Shown here piece after piece: positions 1 through 11,384 of a stretch of 64,000 bases of DNA (position 1 is its first letter; every line of letters starts with the position of its first letter). Below the pieces are notes generated by a model. The model did not search any database, had not been told where the DNA came from, and saw nothing but the letters and a program-made list of their open reading frames with translations. This DNA is from Hedera helix (Eukaryota > Streptophyta > Magnoliopsida > Apiales > Araliaceae): positions 45,572,555 to 45,636,554 of the forward strand of contig OX359280.1 of assembly GCA_947179155.2 (NCBI GenBank), read 5' to 3'. A program made the position numbers and the translations under genes.

Positions 1-84
1 GACTTGGTGATTGACCACCATGAATGACCATTTTGATTGACTAGGGTGGTTGGGTAGTTGGTGAACAATTCACCCAACACTTAA

Positions 85-718
85 CCCACATGTGGTTAAC
101 TTTCATAAGACCTATGGTTAAAGTACTACACTTAACCTTGGTCACTTAAAACTTAACCTTAGTTAGGGCTCATCTTATTTATATATCTCACAACAATTAA
201 CCCCAACGTGGTTAATTCTCTACATTAAAATGACCTAGGTTGGTTCACTCACCCAACCATGCTCTAAACTCATCAATTAAACATACACACATCTTCCACC
301 AAATAACCCAAGTAGGGTTAATTCTCTACAATCAATTATACATATATATTCAATATATTTATATAATTACTAACACTTAACTCTAGCATTGGTTAAGGTT
401 TTATTTTTATTACCACTTAGGGTTAACAAGTAACCCAACAGTGGTTAGTTCTCTACAACATAAATTCATAAGAATTGATCATCATCATTGACTAGGGTTA
501 GTGAATCACCCCTTGGTTAATTCATTTAACCAACATTGATTAACTCTCTACCAATTCATATACTTACAACATATATATCTCTACATATTCACCAATAACA
601 TTTTATTTAAATTACATCATAGCTTGAATCGACCAATTTAAATTGAATACAAGCAACATGCATCTTTACTCAATCTCCAAGTGGGACCCCATGTTTGGTC
701 AACACTATACCATTTTTC

Positions 719-772
<54 letters not shown>

Positions 773-1085
773 CTTGCAATTTCTACTAACCATTAACCAA
801 TGTATGGTTAATTCTCTACAACATGTAACCCATGGTTACCTACCAATTCTACCTTGGTGAATTATATACATACATAATTGTATCTATAATATTCTTTCTA
901 CAACTAACCCATGCATAGTTAAATCTTTAATTTATTTACTACCTAGGGTTACTCAATTAACTCATCCATAGTTAATTCTCATCATCACATTCATTCACCT
1001 AACAATTAACCAATGTTTGGTTAATACTCTCTCTTGTCTACCAACTAGGGTTATTAAATTAACCATACATTAGTTAATTCTCTAC
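85..1085. repeat. Dispersed TGGTTAATTCTCTACA motif inside LTR
   Basis: About ten degenerate copies of a motif of the form TAACC-N(5-8)-TGGTTAATTCTCTACA, for example near 200, 306, 432, 531, 795, 1008 and 1054. The first part is palindromic (TTAACCA / TGGTTAA) and the TCTCTACA tail is conserved. Spacing is irregular at roughly 50-260 bp, so this is not a simple tandem repeat. Confidence 0.6.
721..771. repeat. (TA)n microsatellite
   Basis: About 24 uninterrupted TA dinucleotides inside the first LTR. Confidence 0.95.
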
Positions 1086-1870
1086 ACTTAACAATATTTC
1101 CCAACACTTTGACCAACATTGGACTTTTAAGTATTTGGGCTACTAGTTTATTTTACATTGGGCTCCCTTATTTAATTATTTGGGCTACCCAGCACAACTC
1201 ACACATCTTTATAACTTGGGCTAGGTAATTAATTTAATTGGACTACCACCACATTATATACAATACTTGCCAATATTATTTAATTGGTCTTATATTAATT
1301 ACCTCTTGGACTATTAATTAACATAATACTTGGGCTTAATATTTAATTACCCACCTTCACGCAATATTCTCATATTGGGCTAACACATATAACAACTTAT
1401 TAATTAAGTTAATTACTTAATTAATTAACTTCTTAATATTGTCATTCTAGGCAATATTCTAACTTCTCTACTTATTAATTACAACTTTAATTCATGACTC
1501 CTATAATTAACTCAATTAATTATATTACATGACCTTCCTTCTTACTTCATATTTAAACTAATTAATTTATTAGCTTAATTGAGTATTAACTTACTCATCC
1601 TCTTATTTGGCTAACCATCACACTGTAGGTATATACGAATTAATATAATTACATTCACTTCTCAATTGAATTTATTTCCTTAATAAATTCTCTACATGCA
1701 TCATTAAAATATTCTCACATTTAATTTCTAACAAATAAATTATGTTAAAAAAAATATGTTCACCCATTTTCTACACATCTTACTTCTCAAATTCTAGGTT
1801 TTAAACCTTAACCTTTAATAAAATCAATTAAGATATTATTTAAAATCTTGAAAATATCTGGGATATTACA

Positions 1871-1984
1871 AATATTGTAATTAGATAATGTTTTAATGGA
1901 ATGTATGGGTATAGAATTGTGGTTTTGTAGTATCGTGAGCACCATATCTGAGGTTAAAGGTAACCCAAATTTAGAGGCGTCATA
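1871..1984 (+). mobile_element. Possible LTR-end remnant
   Basis: The stretch 'cgtgagcacca...gaggtt...gcgtcata' (1936-1984) resembles the plus-strand end of the long LTR at 27528-27579 (cgtgagcacca...gaggt...gtgtcaca). It directly precedes the Tat pol fragment. The alignment by eye is short and diverged. Confidence 0.3.
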
Positions 1985-3149
1985 GTGGAATTGAGCGAGT
2001 TCAACTTAGAATTTTATCCTTGGATAGCCATTAAAGTTCAGGCACTTATAGATTTTATCATTGAATGTTCTTTTCTCGAAGCACATTCCTAGAATAACCC
2101 AATATTATCGATTCCATGCTAGCATCAGAGGAGCTGTCTTGAACTTTATTTGTGGATAAATCTTCCACTGGCTCAAAGAATGGAGTTGGAGTAATTCTAA
2201 CATCACTTGAAAGCTTCAGAGTTCAGCAGGCCATAAGATTTGATTTCATGGTCGTGAATAATATAGCAGAATATGAAGCTCTCTTGGCAGATTGAGGCTT
2301 GCACGGAGTCTAGAAGTAAAGAATTTGATTATCTACAGTGACTCACAACTGGTTGTCAAACAAGTCTTAGGAGAGTATAAAGCCTAAGAAACACACCTAT
2401 AATCTTATCTTCAACTGGTACATAGCTTACTCACGTACTTTCATAAGTACCAGATTATTGGTATGGTTAGGGCTAATAAAACCATGGCCGATGCTTTTTC
2501 TAAATTGGTAACCACTGATCATGGGAATTTAGAAGGCCCAGTTTAATTGGAAATCCTTCAGCAGTCGAGCATAATGGTCTAGGAGGTGATTGACATAGAT
2601 AAGGAAGACTCATGGATGACACCAATCATTAGTTTCTTTTAAAATGATGAGCTTCAAGAAGACAAGGCCCAAACCTGAAAAATTAGATACAAGTCCTCAA
2701 AGTACTACTGTATCAATGATCAGCTCTACAGAAGGTCTTATTCCTCTCCGTTACTTCGTTGTTTAGGACCAAAAGACACTGATCGATTATGCCTTTCAGG
2801 AGGTGTATGAAGGAATTTGTGGAGACCACATAGAGGTAAAGACATTGGCACAGAAAATTCTTTGATAAGGATATTATTGGCTGACAATACTTCAAGATGC
2901 CAAAGACTTTGTCAAGAAATGCTATAAATGACAACTCTTCACTCCTGTACCACATCAGCCTCCCGAAGATGTTACTCCATTATTATCCCAGATCCCCTTC
3001 AAAGTCTGGGAAATAGATATATTGGGACCACTTCCACAAGGTAAGGGACAAGTAAATTTTGTCATAATGGCTATCACTTACTTCACCAAATGGGTAGAAG
3101 CCAAGCCCTTAGCCCGCATAACCCAAAAAATCAAAAACTTGTTTGCCTA
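1985..3149 (+). pseudogene. Tat/Ogre-type gypsy pol fragment 1: RNase H to integrase core start
   Basis: A decayed polyprotein segment of a Ty3/gypsy retrotransposon. Conceptual translation with frameshifts and stops gives the RT-RNase H connection (near 1985-2090), then an RNase H domain with 'STGSKNGVGVIL' near 2165 and 'NNIAEYEALLA' near 2255. It continues through 'RANKTMADAFSKL' (about 2465) into the zinc-binding region and integrase core entry (about 2990-3120, 'KVWEIDILGPLPQGKG' and 'TYFTKWVEAKPLARI'). The RNase H style is that of Tat-lineage elements. It is cut at about 3150 by an LTR insertion and resumes at 4753. It cannot make a protein. Gag, protease and most of RT lie outside or are lost. 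Confidence 0.85.
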
Positions 3150-4752
3150 AATTTAAATAGAAATTTACATGCAAGTATACGCGACCGACAAATAATAAAG
3201 TGATAAAATAGAGTGTCGAATCCACAGGGATTTAAAAATAATTATTACCAAACACTAATTTAATATCAAATTAATTCTATTTAAATAATCTCAATTTAAT
3301 TATAAAATAACTAATTAAAATTACTAACTAAATTAAACTAATAAAAATGATTAAATCAAATTAAAATAGTTAAGATCACAATTTCTCCCAATGCTTCATT
3401 TAAATCTCTTTATTCTCTTTTTAATTAATTAATTATATAAAATTGTTAATTGAGATTTCTTAACTATTTACTAACATTTTTCAAGAATTAGTCAAAAGAT
3501 TTATTCCAGTTAAGTTGCTATATTGCTATGCAAAATAATTTATAATAAACTCATAAAGATCCAACTCTCAACAAAGTTACATGTGACATATAGGTATCTT
3601 AATCTTATACACTATTATGCTACTCTTCCTAGAAAGAATCAACAAATTCACATGTTATCATATCTGAATCTAAATCTATAATCCATTTTTGATTTCATAT
3701 AGATTATCCCAATAATTAATCACAATTAATTAATACATTAACGCACAAAATAATTAATTAGGTCTAAACACTATAATCAATTTGTTAACTTCATATAGAT
3801 TACCACATTAATTAATGAAACTAATTAAATACTTGAACACACAAAATATGATACACAATTCAATTATAATCAATTTAATTAGAAATAAAATAAATTAATT
3901 TAAATTATACATTTGGTTCAATTGCAATATCAAATAAAAATTAGTTCATAACTAAATAATAAATTATCCACAAATAATTCAACATCTCAAAATTATAAAA
4001 ATAAAAGAAAAAGAAAAGAAATAAAATATGTGTTGATATTTGTTTGTCACTCGGATCACAATCTCCAATTTCTAAGCTCCATCTTCAATTCTTGAATCAT
4101 TTATGTTGAATATTTGTTCCTAAAACTACTCCTAAATTACTCTAATATAATATATTCTGTTCTAACCTAATATATTCTACTGAAAATAAAAGTTATATAG
4201 TGTATTTCTAGGAGTACAATAATAATCCTAAGCTAATGTGGAAAAGAAATCCAATTTGGAATCAAATTAATGCTTAATTTTGCGAATAATATGATTTCAA
4301 GCAATTAGAGCGCTGCTAAACACAGCCTTCGCCCCAGCTTAACCGGTCAAACCTCGCTACCGCGCGCATGGCGCGCGTCCTATTCCTGCCATTTTCTCGC
4401 ATGACGTCGTTCGCTCCATTGTCTGCTGCTGAAAGAATCACGCGAATGGCGCGACTAACTTGCTTCAGTATTTACAAAATTGTCACCGGTTCTTCATATT
4501 TACGAGATTGACATCCAAGCTTACTGTAATTACACTTTTACCCTCAGTTTCTTGTAGAAATTACAACAATGCCACTAGTGATTAATTTAATTCCTTTTCC
4601 TATAAAATATTAATAAAAATAATATAAAAATACTAATAATAATAATAATGTATAAAATTAAGTAAAACACCTAAATTGCTAAAAATATTTAAAAACTCAC
4701 AAATAATTAAGCCTAAAAATATTAAATAAATAGGTATAAAAACCCATTATCA
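3150..4752 (-). mobile_element. Athila-like solo LTR inserted in Tat integrase
   Basis: It interrupts the integrase core of the surrounding Tat element. The right edge reads '...cccattatca', i.e. TGATAATGGG on the minus strand, matching the start of the other Athila-like LTRs here (TGATAAGTAGG at 35232). The left part contains 'gagtgtcgaatccacaggga' (3212-3231), equivalent to the 'gagtcgatcccacagagaat' near other LTR ends. The left boundary is uncertain by about 20 bp and no clean target duplication was found. A GC-rich patch at 4360-4450 holds GCGCGC and GACGTCGTT motifs. Confidence 0.7.
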
Positions 4753-5027
4753 CATGCCTTCAGCTCTTTAGAGAACAAAGGGTTTTCCAGTTCGACATTC
4801 TGATGATATTAGTCTCTGGTAATGGGTTATAGCTTGTTAGAAGGAAATTTGAAGAATTCTTATGAGACTTAAATATTCAACATCGTCAAATCTCAGTAGC
4901 TCATCCACAGGCAAATGGCCAAGTCGAGGTGACTAACAGAACTCTCCTTAATAGGATAAAGAGAAGACTAGAGGATGCTAAATGAGCATAGGCCGAAGAG
5001 TTATTACATGTCTTATTGTTGCCTATT
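4753..5027 (+). pseudogene. Tat pol fragment 2: integrase core
   Basis: Continuation of the integrase of the 1985-3149 fragment. After frame correction it reads through 'RQFDILMILVSG...' to a clear 'AHPQANGQVEVTNRTLLNRI' (about 4900-4965). That is the conserved region around the third catalytic acidic residue of retroviral-type integrases. It is interrupted at 5028 by an LTR cluster and resumes at 9233. Stops and frameshifts make it non-functional. Confidence 0.8.
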
Positions 5028-7590
5028 TTCTTACTTAGCTAACACACTCAAGTAAATGCGATCAACTAGTAATATAATGACAAAAAAAAAGTATCGTTTC
5101 TATGAGGAATTAATTATAATAACTATCAATTACTAAAATTGTATCAACTTAATCTTATTTAAATAAATGATTTACAAGTATGAAATAAAAATTAATTAAA
5201 TTAATAACTAAATTACTAACCAATTATGTATTTCCTCTCAGGCAAAATAAACACTAATATATGTTATCATATTAATAAGTAGATTTTATATCTATTTATT
5301 GGATATTTTTAGGCTAATTATTTATGAGTTTTTAAGTATTTTTAGTATTTTAGGTAATTTATTTAATTTTATGTATTTTTAGTATTTTTATTATTTTAAG
5401 ATTGTTTTTAATTTTTTTGGAAGGAAATTAAAGCTCAGGGGCAAAACGATAATTAATACGATGTTGATGGCAGAAATGTAAATTTACTATGCAGTTAAGT
5501 TCGCGCCATGCGCTCATGGGTTTTGAAAAGGCTGTAGCAGCTGTGCATTGGAGCGATGTTGTTTGGTTAACAAAGTCAGCAGAGTTCACGCCATGCGCGG
5601 TCGTGGCCAGAAAAGAAAAGATTTCGAGTCATGCGTTGGAATAGATTAATGACTAAACACAAGGCGCGTGGAAGGAGCGGATAAGGAGTAGTTTTTTTGT
5701 TTTCTTTTGTGCTAGGTCCCACACGGTTGATGCTCTTATTCGTTTAAGTCTTCCACAAAAATATTCTTTAGCAAAATTTTGTTTGGCATTTCGTTTGAGG
5801 TCCAATTAAGCTAATTAAAATGATTTATTAATAAGTCCTTATCAAGCTTGAAAAAGGATTAAGTTAAATATTTTATTTTTTATTTAGTAGTTTTAAATTT
5901 TATTAGGGTTAGGAAGATTATGTAGTCTGTAAATAGAGGATGTAATACACAATTGTGAGTACATTTTTCTTGAAAATTCTCTCTATTATAATTTAGTGCT
6001 TTTCATGGCTAGACTATTTGTCTTGGTTTAGGTGACTGAAGCCATCAAGATTAATACACTGTGAGATATAATTTATTTTAATTTTTCACTTTATATTTTG
6101 AGTATAGAATATTTTTCTGTGTTTGTTTATATGATTCATTCCTTTTATTGCTAGGAGGCCTACTAGTTTATTATTTGTATTAATCTACTGCTAAATTCAA
6201 TATCAAATCCCTAATCGTTTAGTCACTTTAATTTAAAAAGCAACTAAAATTAATAAATATTTTGTAGATGAAAAGAGTATTATATCTTAATAAGAATATT
6301 TATCTAAATTAAATGCAACTGCTTGTGCTTGTGTTGTTTAGTTCAGTGATCTCTCTATTTTTTAAAGCTATTACAAGTTAAATCTTTAGCGTTTGTTTGA
6401 GATTTTTTAATAATAAGGGTTATTTAGATCGGTTGTTTCTACTTAACTATAAATAAGGAGAGATAAAAAAATTATTCGAATGGTTGTAATTATTCTACGT
6501 TGAATATTTAAAATATTAATTTATTTATACTTACGTCAATGATCAGTTATAAATTCTTGATGTTAGATGTTAACTTAAACCAAGGCTTGTTCTTCTTATT
6601 TATTTCATTAAATTACTTGCATATTTATTTATTTTAGTTAATTTTATTTAAATTATTTCTTTAATTAAAACTTCCCCAATTTTGGTTTACGAAAATATAA
6701 AATTAAATTAATCATTCTGTGCGGGATCGACTCTCACTTGCACTACTACATTAATATTTTTCAAAGTAAGATTTAATTTTCAGGTGTCTGCAGCAGCACA
6801 TCAAATTTTGATTTAGGTCTAAGGAAAGTAAATTAATTCAAACTATGCATCAAGTTCCATTGCAATCTTCATTCAAAATTTAGTTCATAATTAAATTAAA
6901 ACTCTTCATCCATAAATAATTCAACATCTCAGAATTACTAAAATTAAAGAAAAAGAGTAAAGAGAGAAAAACTGCTTTAATGAAATCATTAGTCTCCAAC
7001 TTTTGCCTTCAATTTTTTGATCTCATTTGCACTGCTTTCTTGCTTCTTGTACCTTTAATCTGGTCTCAATCTTTTATCAATCCCCCACAAAGCAGCCTCT
7101 TGTTAGATATTTATAAGACTCCTTTATGTAACCTAACTAACTTCTAAATCCAATTCTAACTAAGCACCACTTGAGAAGCACATGCGATGAACCACAGTGC
7201 TGCAACCCTTTATTAGAGCACTGAAACGCCCACTACTCCAATGCCCAGTGCCGCAGTGCTTGATTACGGCACCGTAGCTCTTGCCCTGTCTCAACCAATC
7301 TTTCTCTTATGCATATGTTGTATTGTAGCTCTCTAAATATACTTGTGCCTTATGTTGTTGCACCTCTACCTTGTGCTGCTGCGACTTTGCTTGGCTTCTT
7401 ACTCTATTCTAAAGCCTAGAATTGATATTTCGTATCTAACCCATAATTCCATAGTCCAATATCCTACAAAACAAAATAAATACACATAAAAAAATAGAAA
7501 ATCTAATCTTATAAAATAAGAATACAAACACATAAAAATGAATTAAAATACTTGAAAATTTAGACTTTACCTAATTAAGAAAACCTAATT
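5028..7590 (-). mobile_element. Athila-like LTR (minus), split by another LTR
   Basis: 5028-5272 carries the LTR-end block near 'agtatcgtttctatgagga' in minus orientation. Sequence after 6809 ('aattcaacatctcagaatta', near 6917) matches the block at about 3978 of the minus LTR 3150-4752. The two halves are therefore one minus-strand LTR opened by the plus-strand LTR at 5273-6808. The boundary with the next LTR, near 7590, is approximate. Confidence 0.5.
5273..6808 (+). mobile_element. Athila-like LTR (plus), nested
   Basis: Starts 'ttaataagtagattttatat' and ends 'cagcagcacatcaaattttg', closely matching the LTR at 11385-12863. The few bases after the expected LTR end (aattttg) match the LTR-PBS spacer of that element, so this copy may retain the first bases of the primer-binding region rather than being a clean solo LTR. 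Confidence 0.65.
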
Positions 7591-9232
7591 CGTAGGTGTA
7601 AAATGATAGAGTTGAATTATACGATATTTTTATTCCCTAATACTTAGTTTTTATATTTATTGTATGGTTAAATGTTTAATTATTTAGCTTATTTTAGTTT
7701 TAATAGGTTTTATAGAATTTTAGTTAATTTATGTTAATTTAGGTAATTTTATAGTATTTTTATATTTATTTATATTTATGTGTTTTTATTTATTTTTAGT
7801 GTTTTAGGTGTTTTATTTATTATTATGTGTTTTTAGGATTTTTAGTATTTTTATACTATTTTTATTTATTTTATATTTTATTTTATAGGGAAATAAAAGT
7901 CTAATGGCATTTTTGTAATTTCAGCAAAGCTTGAGGGACAAAACTGTAAAATCAGCAAAGACCGGTGGCAATTCTGTAATTTCTGGAAAACCAGCGAGCG
8001 CGCATTACGCAGGGATGAAATGCAGTGAGGAATGAAACGACGTCGTTTCGAGGCAAACGAACAGTTCGCGCAAGGCGCGGCCAAGCAGCAGAAACACGGA
8101 GCAACTAAACGGCGTCATTTCGAGCTAATAGGCACGCAATGCGCGCGGACGCGTGAGTTGACCGGTCAAGGGGCGAAGGCAGCGTTTGGTTGCGCATTAA
8201 TTGCTAGAAACGAAATTATTCGCGAATTTTTGCTACTTTTTGATTCCAAATTGGATTTTAATTCCAATTAGGGTTAGGATAATAATTATTTTATTTTTCT
8301 TTTATCTTTAATTGTAAATCCTATTAGGGTTTGGACAAGTTAGGAGGTTTATGGAGCCTATAAATAGAGGGTTTGAGACACAATGTAATATACAACTCTT
8401 CTATTAGAATAAAAATTCTTTCTTCTATTCTTTGATGCTCTCTACAATTATGAGTAGCTAAATTCTTTTTCTTGGTTTAAGTTATTGAAGCCATCAAGCT
8501 TTATACACCGTGAGATCTAATTTATTTTAATTGTTCAATTTATATTTTGAGTATTGAATATTTTTCTGTGTTTAATTTTATGATTAATTCGTTTAATTGC
8601 TAGGATGTATACTAGTTTATTATTCGTTGAAATCTACTGCTAAATTAAATATCAAATCCGTAATTGTTTGGTCACTTTAATTTGCGAAGCAACTAAGGTT
8701 AATAATTATTTTGATTATCAAAAGATTATTTTATCTTAGGAAGAATATTTATCTAAATTAAATGCAGACGCTTGGATTGTGTTGTTTAGTTTAACGATCG
8801 CTCTATTTCTTTATGCTACTACTAGGTTAAATATTTAGCGCTTGTCTGAGATTATTTAGTAGTAAGGGTTATTTAGATCGCTTGTTTCTGCTTAACTAAA
8901 ATTAAGGAGAGATAGGAAAATTATTCGAATGGGAGTAATTATTCCACGTTGAATATTTAAAATATGAATTGATTATTCTTGCATCAGTGGTCAGTTGTAA
9001 ATTCTTGATGGTGGATATTGACTTAAACCAAGGCTTTTTCTTCTTATTTATTTCTTGCATATTTATTTTAGTTAATTTTATTTAAATTATTTTTTTAATT
9101 AAAAACCCCCTAATTTTTGTTTACAAAAACACAAAATTAAATAATCATTCTCTGTGGGATCGACTCTTACTTCCACTACTACATATTTATTTTTCCAAAG
9201 TAAGATTTTATTTTTGGGTGCTTGCGACATCA
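7591..9232 (+). mobile_element. Athila-like LTR (plus)
   Basis: The end '...ttgggtgcttgcgacatca' is the reverse complement of the edge of the 30218-35232 element, so this is the same LTR family in plus orientation. It carries the family block 'cgtgagatctaatttatttt' near 8509. A GC-rich patch at 7990-8180 has GACGTCGTTT palindromes. After 9232 the Tat integrase resumes. The left boundary is not precise. Confidence 0.6.
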
Positions 9233-9713
9233 TACCATAAAACCTACTCATCACTTATGGGCCTACTGAACCACTCCTTAGACCACTACAGGAAAAACCC
9301 CCTTCAAAGTAGCCTACAGAGTAGAAGACCTGATACCTATTGAGATTAGGATCCTTTCATCTCGAGTCTAGAATTTTGACAAAATTTTCAACAGTGAAGG
9401 ACTTCGGCAAAACCTTGACCTCCTAAAAGAATAACGTGACATTGCAAGCCTTAAACTAGCTACATATCAGTAAAGAACAACACGATAGTTCAATAAGAGG
9501 GTCAAAAATAAAACATTCAAAGTATGAGACTTAGTCCTTCGACAAGTTGAAGCCTTTATACCCCAAAAAACTGGCATGCTGATGCCCAATTGGGAGGGTC
9601 CTCACATGATTACCGAAGTATTAAAAGTTGGAACTTATAAGCTTCAAAGCATGGATGAAAAGCCCATCTCTAATATGTGGCATGTTATTCAGCTTCGAAA
9701 ATATTATCAATAA
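9233..9713 (+). pseudogene. Tat pol fragment 3: integrase C-terminus
   Basis: Resumes the integrase of the Tat element after the nested LTR cluster. Recognisable pieces include a 'TPFKVAY'-like block near 9300, the residues around 'RIPSSRVQNFDK' near 9350, and the C-terminal module 'GMLMPNWEGPHMITEVLKVG' (about 9574-9634), the plant gypsy equivalent of the GPY/F region. It ends at the stop in 9711-9713 after 'LRKYYQ'. In-frame stops are present, so it is a relic. The antisense ORF segment follows about 180 bp later. Confidence 0.8.
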
Positions 9714-9892
9714 CTAAATTATGCACTTAGTGAATTTCGAGGTTACTTTTTAACCGATAATGTTATCCTTTTGATATTAATAAAATGAGAAGTTCTTTTA
9801 TATTACATCTTTATGTTTTTTTTGTAATGTAACATTTAATATTTTTCTCTAGCCTTACATTCAAATTTATTAGATAAAGGGTAGGGGGAGGA
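9714..9892 (+). other. Tat spacer between pol and antisense ORF
   Basis: Non-coding, AT-rich sequence between the pol stop and the first copy of the 1.3-kb repeat. No feature recognised. Confidence 0.5.
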
Positions 9893-11195
9893 AAGGAAGT
9901 ATAAGTGTTAAGCTAGCAAACAGTTATACACATAAAAGATAGTAAAGAACTAACACATGAGAAAAGATAATTTATTAAGTTCAAACATTCATTACATCGA
10001 CAAATAATTATTCTAAGACATTCAAAAAAATTACTAGTAATTGAAGGATTAACTGAAGATAATCTTCGGGAGGATCGGGCAATACTATCCCAAGTTCTTC
10101 AGGAGAATGTCCCTTCTCCCGAAGCACACTATAGAGGTGTAGCCAATCTTAATCATTAAGGAGATCCTAATTCATCTTTATTGAATGCCTCGTGGCATAA
10201 AAATCTTGAACATCTCCAGCCTAGCCTTACTAATATGATTGTGGTTCGACTGGAAATTTTTCGGGTTCAACCAAGGTCCGACCATTTTAATGTTCGGTCC
10301 CTTAATGAGGAACTAGTCCCCATGCCACCCCTTATTACTAGAGGGAGTGTCCATTAGGGTTTCCTTACATATATTTTTAACAATTTGGAAAAAATTTCTC
10401 CTTATTAGTAGTAATAGAGAAAAAAAAATCTATGGAAGGGGATTCAAAATTAGAAGTACAGAAAGCAATAAAGCTATTTAAATTTATGAAAGAGTTTGGG
10501 GCCAAATGGTTCAAACTAAGCCCAGTGGTATGAAAGAGTTCAAGAATGAAAGGAAGAAAAAGAAATCGGAGACTAAAGATAAAAGTTATCGGTGAATGGG
10601 GATCCACCCATTTTTAGGTTTCCAGTACATTCCTTCATCGGCCTCAGGCTTCCTAACCTTATAGACTTCCTAATTGTAAAACTCGGTCATCAGTAATTAA
10701 AAATCATTATCTGATATGGAGGAAGGGGTGTTAGTCATCCAATATTCTTTGCCTACATATTTAATCCTCTTATCTGCCTCTACATCCTTCATTCGCTCAA
10801 TGACAACGGGTTTGAATGATGGGGTCTCAGGAACCCTAGGGATGGCCACCGTAAGTTCATCTTCAGCACATGAAGATGAAGTCGTGACTATACCAATTTT
10901 GGCACTGTTATCAGCTATTTGGAATAAAAGATGAGGAAGTTCATTGAAGTTGGCGAATAATCTGAGTATGAACAAGAAATCACTATAGATGGGAAGCAAG
11001 ACTAAGAACTCGAGCAAAGTTGAAACTTTCACTCTTTGAAAATCTGAAGTTTGGTCAAAAATGATAATTAAGTTTCTTTTCCTAATTTAAGTCAAGCGTC
11101 AATGGTCCAGATTGACTGAATCCGACGAATGGGGATTTAATTCAGTGGATACAAAAGGGTAATCATTGACTCATAAATGATTCATGCTTACCCTG
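9893..11195. repeat. 1.3-kb direct repeat, copy 1 (Tat antisense-ORF segment)
   Basis: Matches 14939-16242 in the same orientation over its whole length, from 'aaggaagtataa' to 'catgcttaccc', with differences visible every few tens of bases (roughly 7-10 percent by eye). It carries the antisense ORF relic described separately. The two copies flank an Athila fragment. Confidence 0.9.
9990..11032 (-). pseudogene. Antisense Gag-like ORF of Tat element (gypsy-type transposon domain), copy 1
   Basis: Minus-strand coding relic lying 3' of the plus-strand pol. An open 111-codon start (11032-10697) is followed after a frame change by 'YWKPKNGWIPIHR' and then 'HTTGLSLNHLAPNSFINLNS' in the 10607-10377 frame. 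A further part, down to about 9990, includes 'PSNPK'-like and 'KARLEMFKIFMPRG' strings. This pattern resembles the domain annotated in plants as putative gypsy-type transposon (PF04195, from memory; not searched). Tat-lineage elements are known to carry extra ORFs, sometimes antisense, between pol and the 3' LTR, which fits the position. Stops and frame changes make it inactive. Its function is unknown. Confidence 0.6.
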
Positions 11196-11384
11196 ATAAA
11201 TATGTTGAAATTTTGAGCTTTGCATGATTTTGAAATTTTGTTTGAGTTATTATTCTTAAAATCTTTGATGTTAATGTTGAACTCATATTGATTTGCTGCT
11301 CAAGTAAGTTGTTTGGTTTTCAGTTTTAATTTTTTAATTCTTGTTTTGCTTGAGGACAAACCAAAAATTAAGTGTGAGATTATT
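11196..11384 (+). mobile_element. 3' tail of an Athila internal region with polypurine-like end
   Basis: Contains 'ttgcttgaggacaaaccaaa' and 'aattaagtgtgagatt' directly before an LTR start. This corresponds to the 3' end of the other Athila elements here (for example 'aagtgtggaaaaattt' before 53260). No coding sequence. Confidence 0.7.

Larger units (their letters stand above)
1..1870 (-). mobile_element. Long LTR, partial (gypsy-type, minus strand)
   Basis: Non-coding, very AT-rich. Read on the minus strand it begins TGTAATATCCCAGATATTTT at 1870, like the start of the better-defined minus-strand LTR ending at 40716 (TGTAATGTCCTAGAATTTCC). Both share a block rich in 'gggcta' motifs (here 1130-1400, there 40150-40280). 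The other end lies outside the window. No reading frame is visible. Assignment to the same broad LTR group (LTRs near 4 kb) is inferred from this start and layout. Confidence 0.55.

Noticed and set aside
8032..8271. 79-codon plus-strand frame, Arg/Gln-rich, as a small gene
   Set aside because: Lies wholly in an LTR, in the GC-rich patch that lacks stops by composition. No start context or homology signal.
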